Source of the DNA: Candidatus Uhrbacteria bacterium
GTDB taxonomy: Bacteria; Patescibacteria; ABY1; SG8-24; GWF2-40-263
DNA: 5,673 nucleotides
Assembly: GCA_016205975.1 (NCBI GenBank)
Contig: JACQSK010000014.1
Location: 1-5,673 of the forward strand
Direction: 5' to 3'
In this document: positions 5,261-5,673 of the stretch, piece after piece
How positions within the stretch are numbered: the stretch's first letter is position 1
Layout: each line of letters opens with the position of its first letter
Program-made: the position numbers and the translations under genes
The notes under the pieces: generated by a model
What the model was told of the DNA's origin: nothing
Seen by the model: only the letters and a program-made list of their open reading frames with translations
Database searches by the model: none

Positions 5261-5292
5261 ATTATATTGCCGGTCGGTTTGTTTTTTGGCAA
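5261..5292 (-). promoter_or_regulatory. Probable promoter of the FN3-like gene
   Basis: On the minus strand a perfect TATAAT (5261-5266) lies 26 nt upstream of ATG 5234. The best -35 candidate is TTGCCA (5287-5292), with four matches to the consensus but a long 20-nt spacer. A small inverted repeat (TTGCC at 5267-5271, GGCAA at 5288-5292) spans the interval and might be an operator or chance. The -10 is convincing; the -35 is not. Confidence 0.5.
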
Positions 5293-5294
5293 GC

Positions 5295-5558
5295 TCAGAC
5301 CACTTTGTCTTCAAGGTAATAATGTAGCTGCTTCTTGATGAATCTCCATCCCGAGCCACTTTTCAGAAACTGCTCTCTCCCTAGGGCGTCCTCTTTTCTG
5401 ATGTACGCCTCATAGTAGATAAGTTTCCATGGACCGTCGTGAGCTGTTGACGTGTTGCCGTGTTGGTTGTGTTTTTGTAGTCGTGCTCGTAGATCCGATG
5501 AGTATCCCATGTACCATCGACCAGAGGATTCGCTCTCAAGAACGTAGACGTAGAACAT
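5295..5558 (-). CDS. Small GIY-YIG nuclease-domain protein (UPF0213/YhbQ-like)
   Basis: The 87-residue protein is a single GIY-YIG domain. F-Y-V-Y-V-L-E-S at the N-terminus is the GIY strand and W-Y-M-G-Y-S-S-D-L-R-A-R (about 15-26) the YIG strand and helix with Arg24. His30-Asn31 follow, then the likely metal-binding Glu50 in L-I-Y-Y-E-A-Y. The usual C-terminal signature is present (E-Q-F-L-K-S-G-S-G-W-R-F-I-K-K-Q-L). Members of this family are short stand-alone proteins; some have DNA nuclease activity, but the cellular role is poorly known. The start was set at ATG 5556-5558 because the family begins there. A longer reading from ATG 5627 adds 23 residues translated from the 41-bp repeats and is not credible. 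Gly61 (A-L-G-R-E) stands where Arg or Lys is common. The gene lies on the same strand as the FN3-like gene, 60 bp upstream of it. Confidence 0.9.
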   Translation of the reverse strand: MFYVYVLESESSGRWYMGYSSDLRARLQKHNQHGNTSTAHDGPWKLIYYEAYIRKEDALGREQFLKSGSGWRFIKKQLHYYLEDKVV

Positions 5559-5567
5559 ACAACTTTG

Positions 5568-5596
5568 AATGTATCGCGTGTGGCACGCCACGTAAA
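5568..5596 (-). promoter_or_regulatory. Possible promoter of the GIY-YIG gene, with its -35 inside the repeat
   Basis: On the minus strand TTTACG (5591-5596) and TACATT (5568-5573) each match the sigma-70 boxes at four of six positions, with a 17-nt spacer. The -10 lies 9 nt before ATG 5558, so a transcript would have almost no leader, which agrees with the missing Shine-Dalgarno. The -35 falls within the first 41-bp repeat unit. Both boxes are weak. Confidence 0.3.
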
Positions 5597-5673
5597 GACG
5601 CCTGCTGCGCAGTCGTCCACGTGGCACGCCACGTAAAGACGCCTGCTGCGCAGTCGTCCACGTGGCACGCCAC
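5580..5673. repeat. 41-bp perfect tandem repeats with internal palindromes, running off the right edge
   Basis: Two identical 41-bp units (5580-5620, 5621-5661) are followed by the first 12 bases of a third (5662-5673). Each unit contains GTGGC-AC-GCCAC. It also holds a second hairpin, GACGcCTGC (first at 5597-5605) with GCAGtCGTC (5609-5617) around TGC, which includes the palindrome CTGCGCAG. Unit junctions create CCACGTGG (5617-5624). The unit length is not a multiple of three, so the array does not encode a regular peptide repeat. There are no spacers, so it is not a CRISPR array. Total copy number is unknown. Confidence 0.85.

Noticed and set aside
5559..5627. N-terminal extension of the GIY-YIG protein to ATG 5627
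   Set aside because: The extension is translated from non-coding tandem repeats; the family begins at M-F-Y-V-Y-V.
5580..5673. CRISPR array
   Set aside because: Units are directly contiguous with no spacers.
5580..5673. Integron attC sites
   Set aside because: Hairpins are present, but identical contiguous 41-bp units without cassettes and no recognisable conserved core triplets argue against it.

Overview
The window looks like a chromosome segment of an uncultivated Patescibacteria/CPR-type bacterium. That is an inference from several things seen together: very compact spacing, an almost complete lack of Shine-Dalgarno sequences, a 21-residue-repeat protein of a kind I associate with CPR genomes, an IS481-like single-ORF transposase, and a pyruvate kinase without its C-terminal domain. 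TGA works as a stop here, so the recoded SR1/Gracilibacteria lineages are unlikely. No phylum can be fixed from this sequence alone.

Layout. Positions 1-371 hold the 3' end of a plus-strand gene built from 63-bp (21-residue) leucine-rich repeats. After a 141-bp gap comes a tight plus-strand cluster: nrdR (513-974), a membrane-anchored HtrA/DegP-type serine protease with one PDZ domain (978-2207, 3 nt after nrdR) and a short pyruvate kinase (2194-3219, overlapping htrA by 14 nt). The three are probably co-transcribed, although their roles differ: repression of deoxyribonucleotide synthesis, envelope protein quality control and the last step of glycolysis.

From 3220 the organisation becomes accessory. 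A strong hairpin (3225-3250) with its T-tract on the minus strand separates pyk from a small minus-strand ORF (3315-3515) that I do not recognise. The start of that ORF lies in the left terminal inverted repeat of an insertion sequence (about 3511-4587) carrying one DDE transposase gene. The element is visibly less GC-rich than its surroundings and has 15-bp perfect terminal inverted repeats, and its insertion site also looks palindromic.

Right of the IS lie about 130 bp without a recognised gene, then a minus-strand terminator (4721-4741), a small membrane-anchored fibronectin-type-III-like protein (4749-5234) with a good -10 box, and an 87-residue GIY-YIG nuclease-domain protein (5295-5558, minus). 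The window ends in perfect 41-bp tandem repeats rich in palindromes (5580 onward), which run off the right edge.

No defence system, CRISPR array or RNA gene could be supported. The points most worth a second look are the 41-bp palindromic repeat array beside the GIY-YIG gene, the IS inserted in or next to a palindrome at the start of a small ORF, the homogenised 63-bp coding repeats, and the pyruvate kinase without its C-terminal domain.
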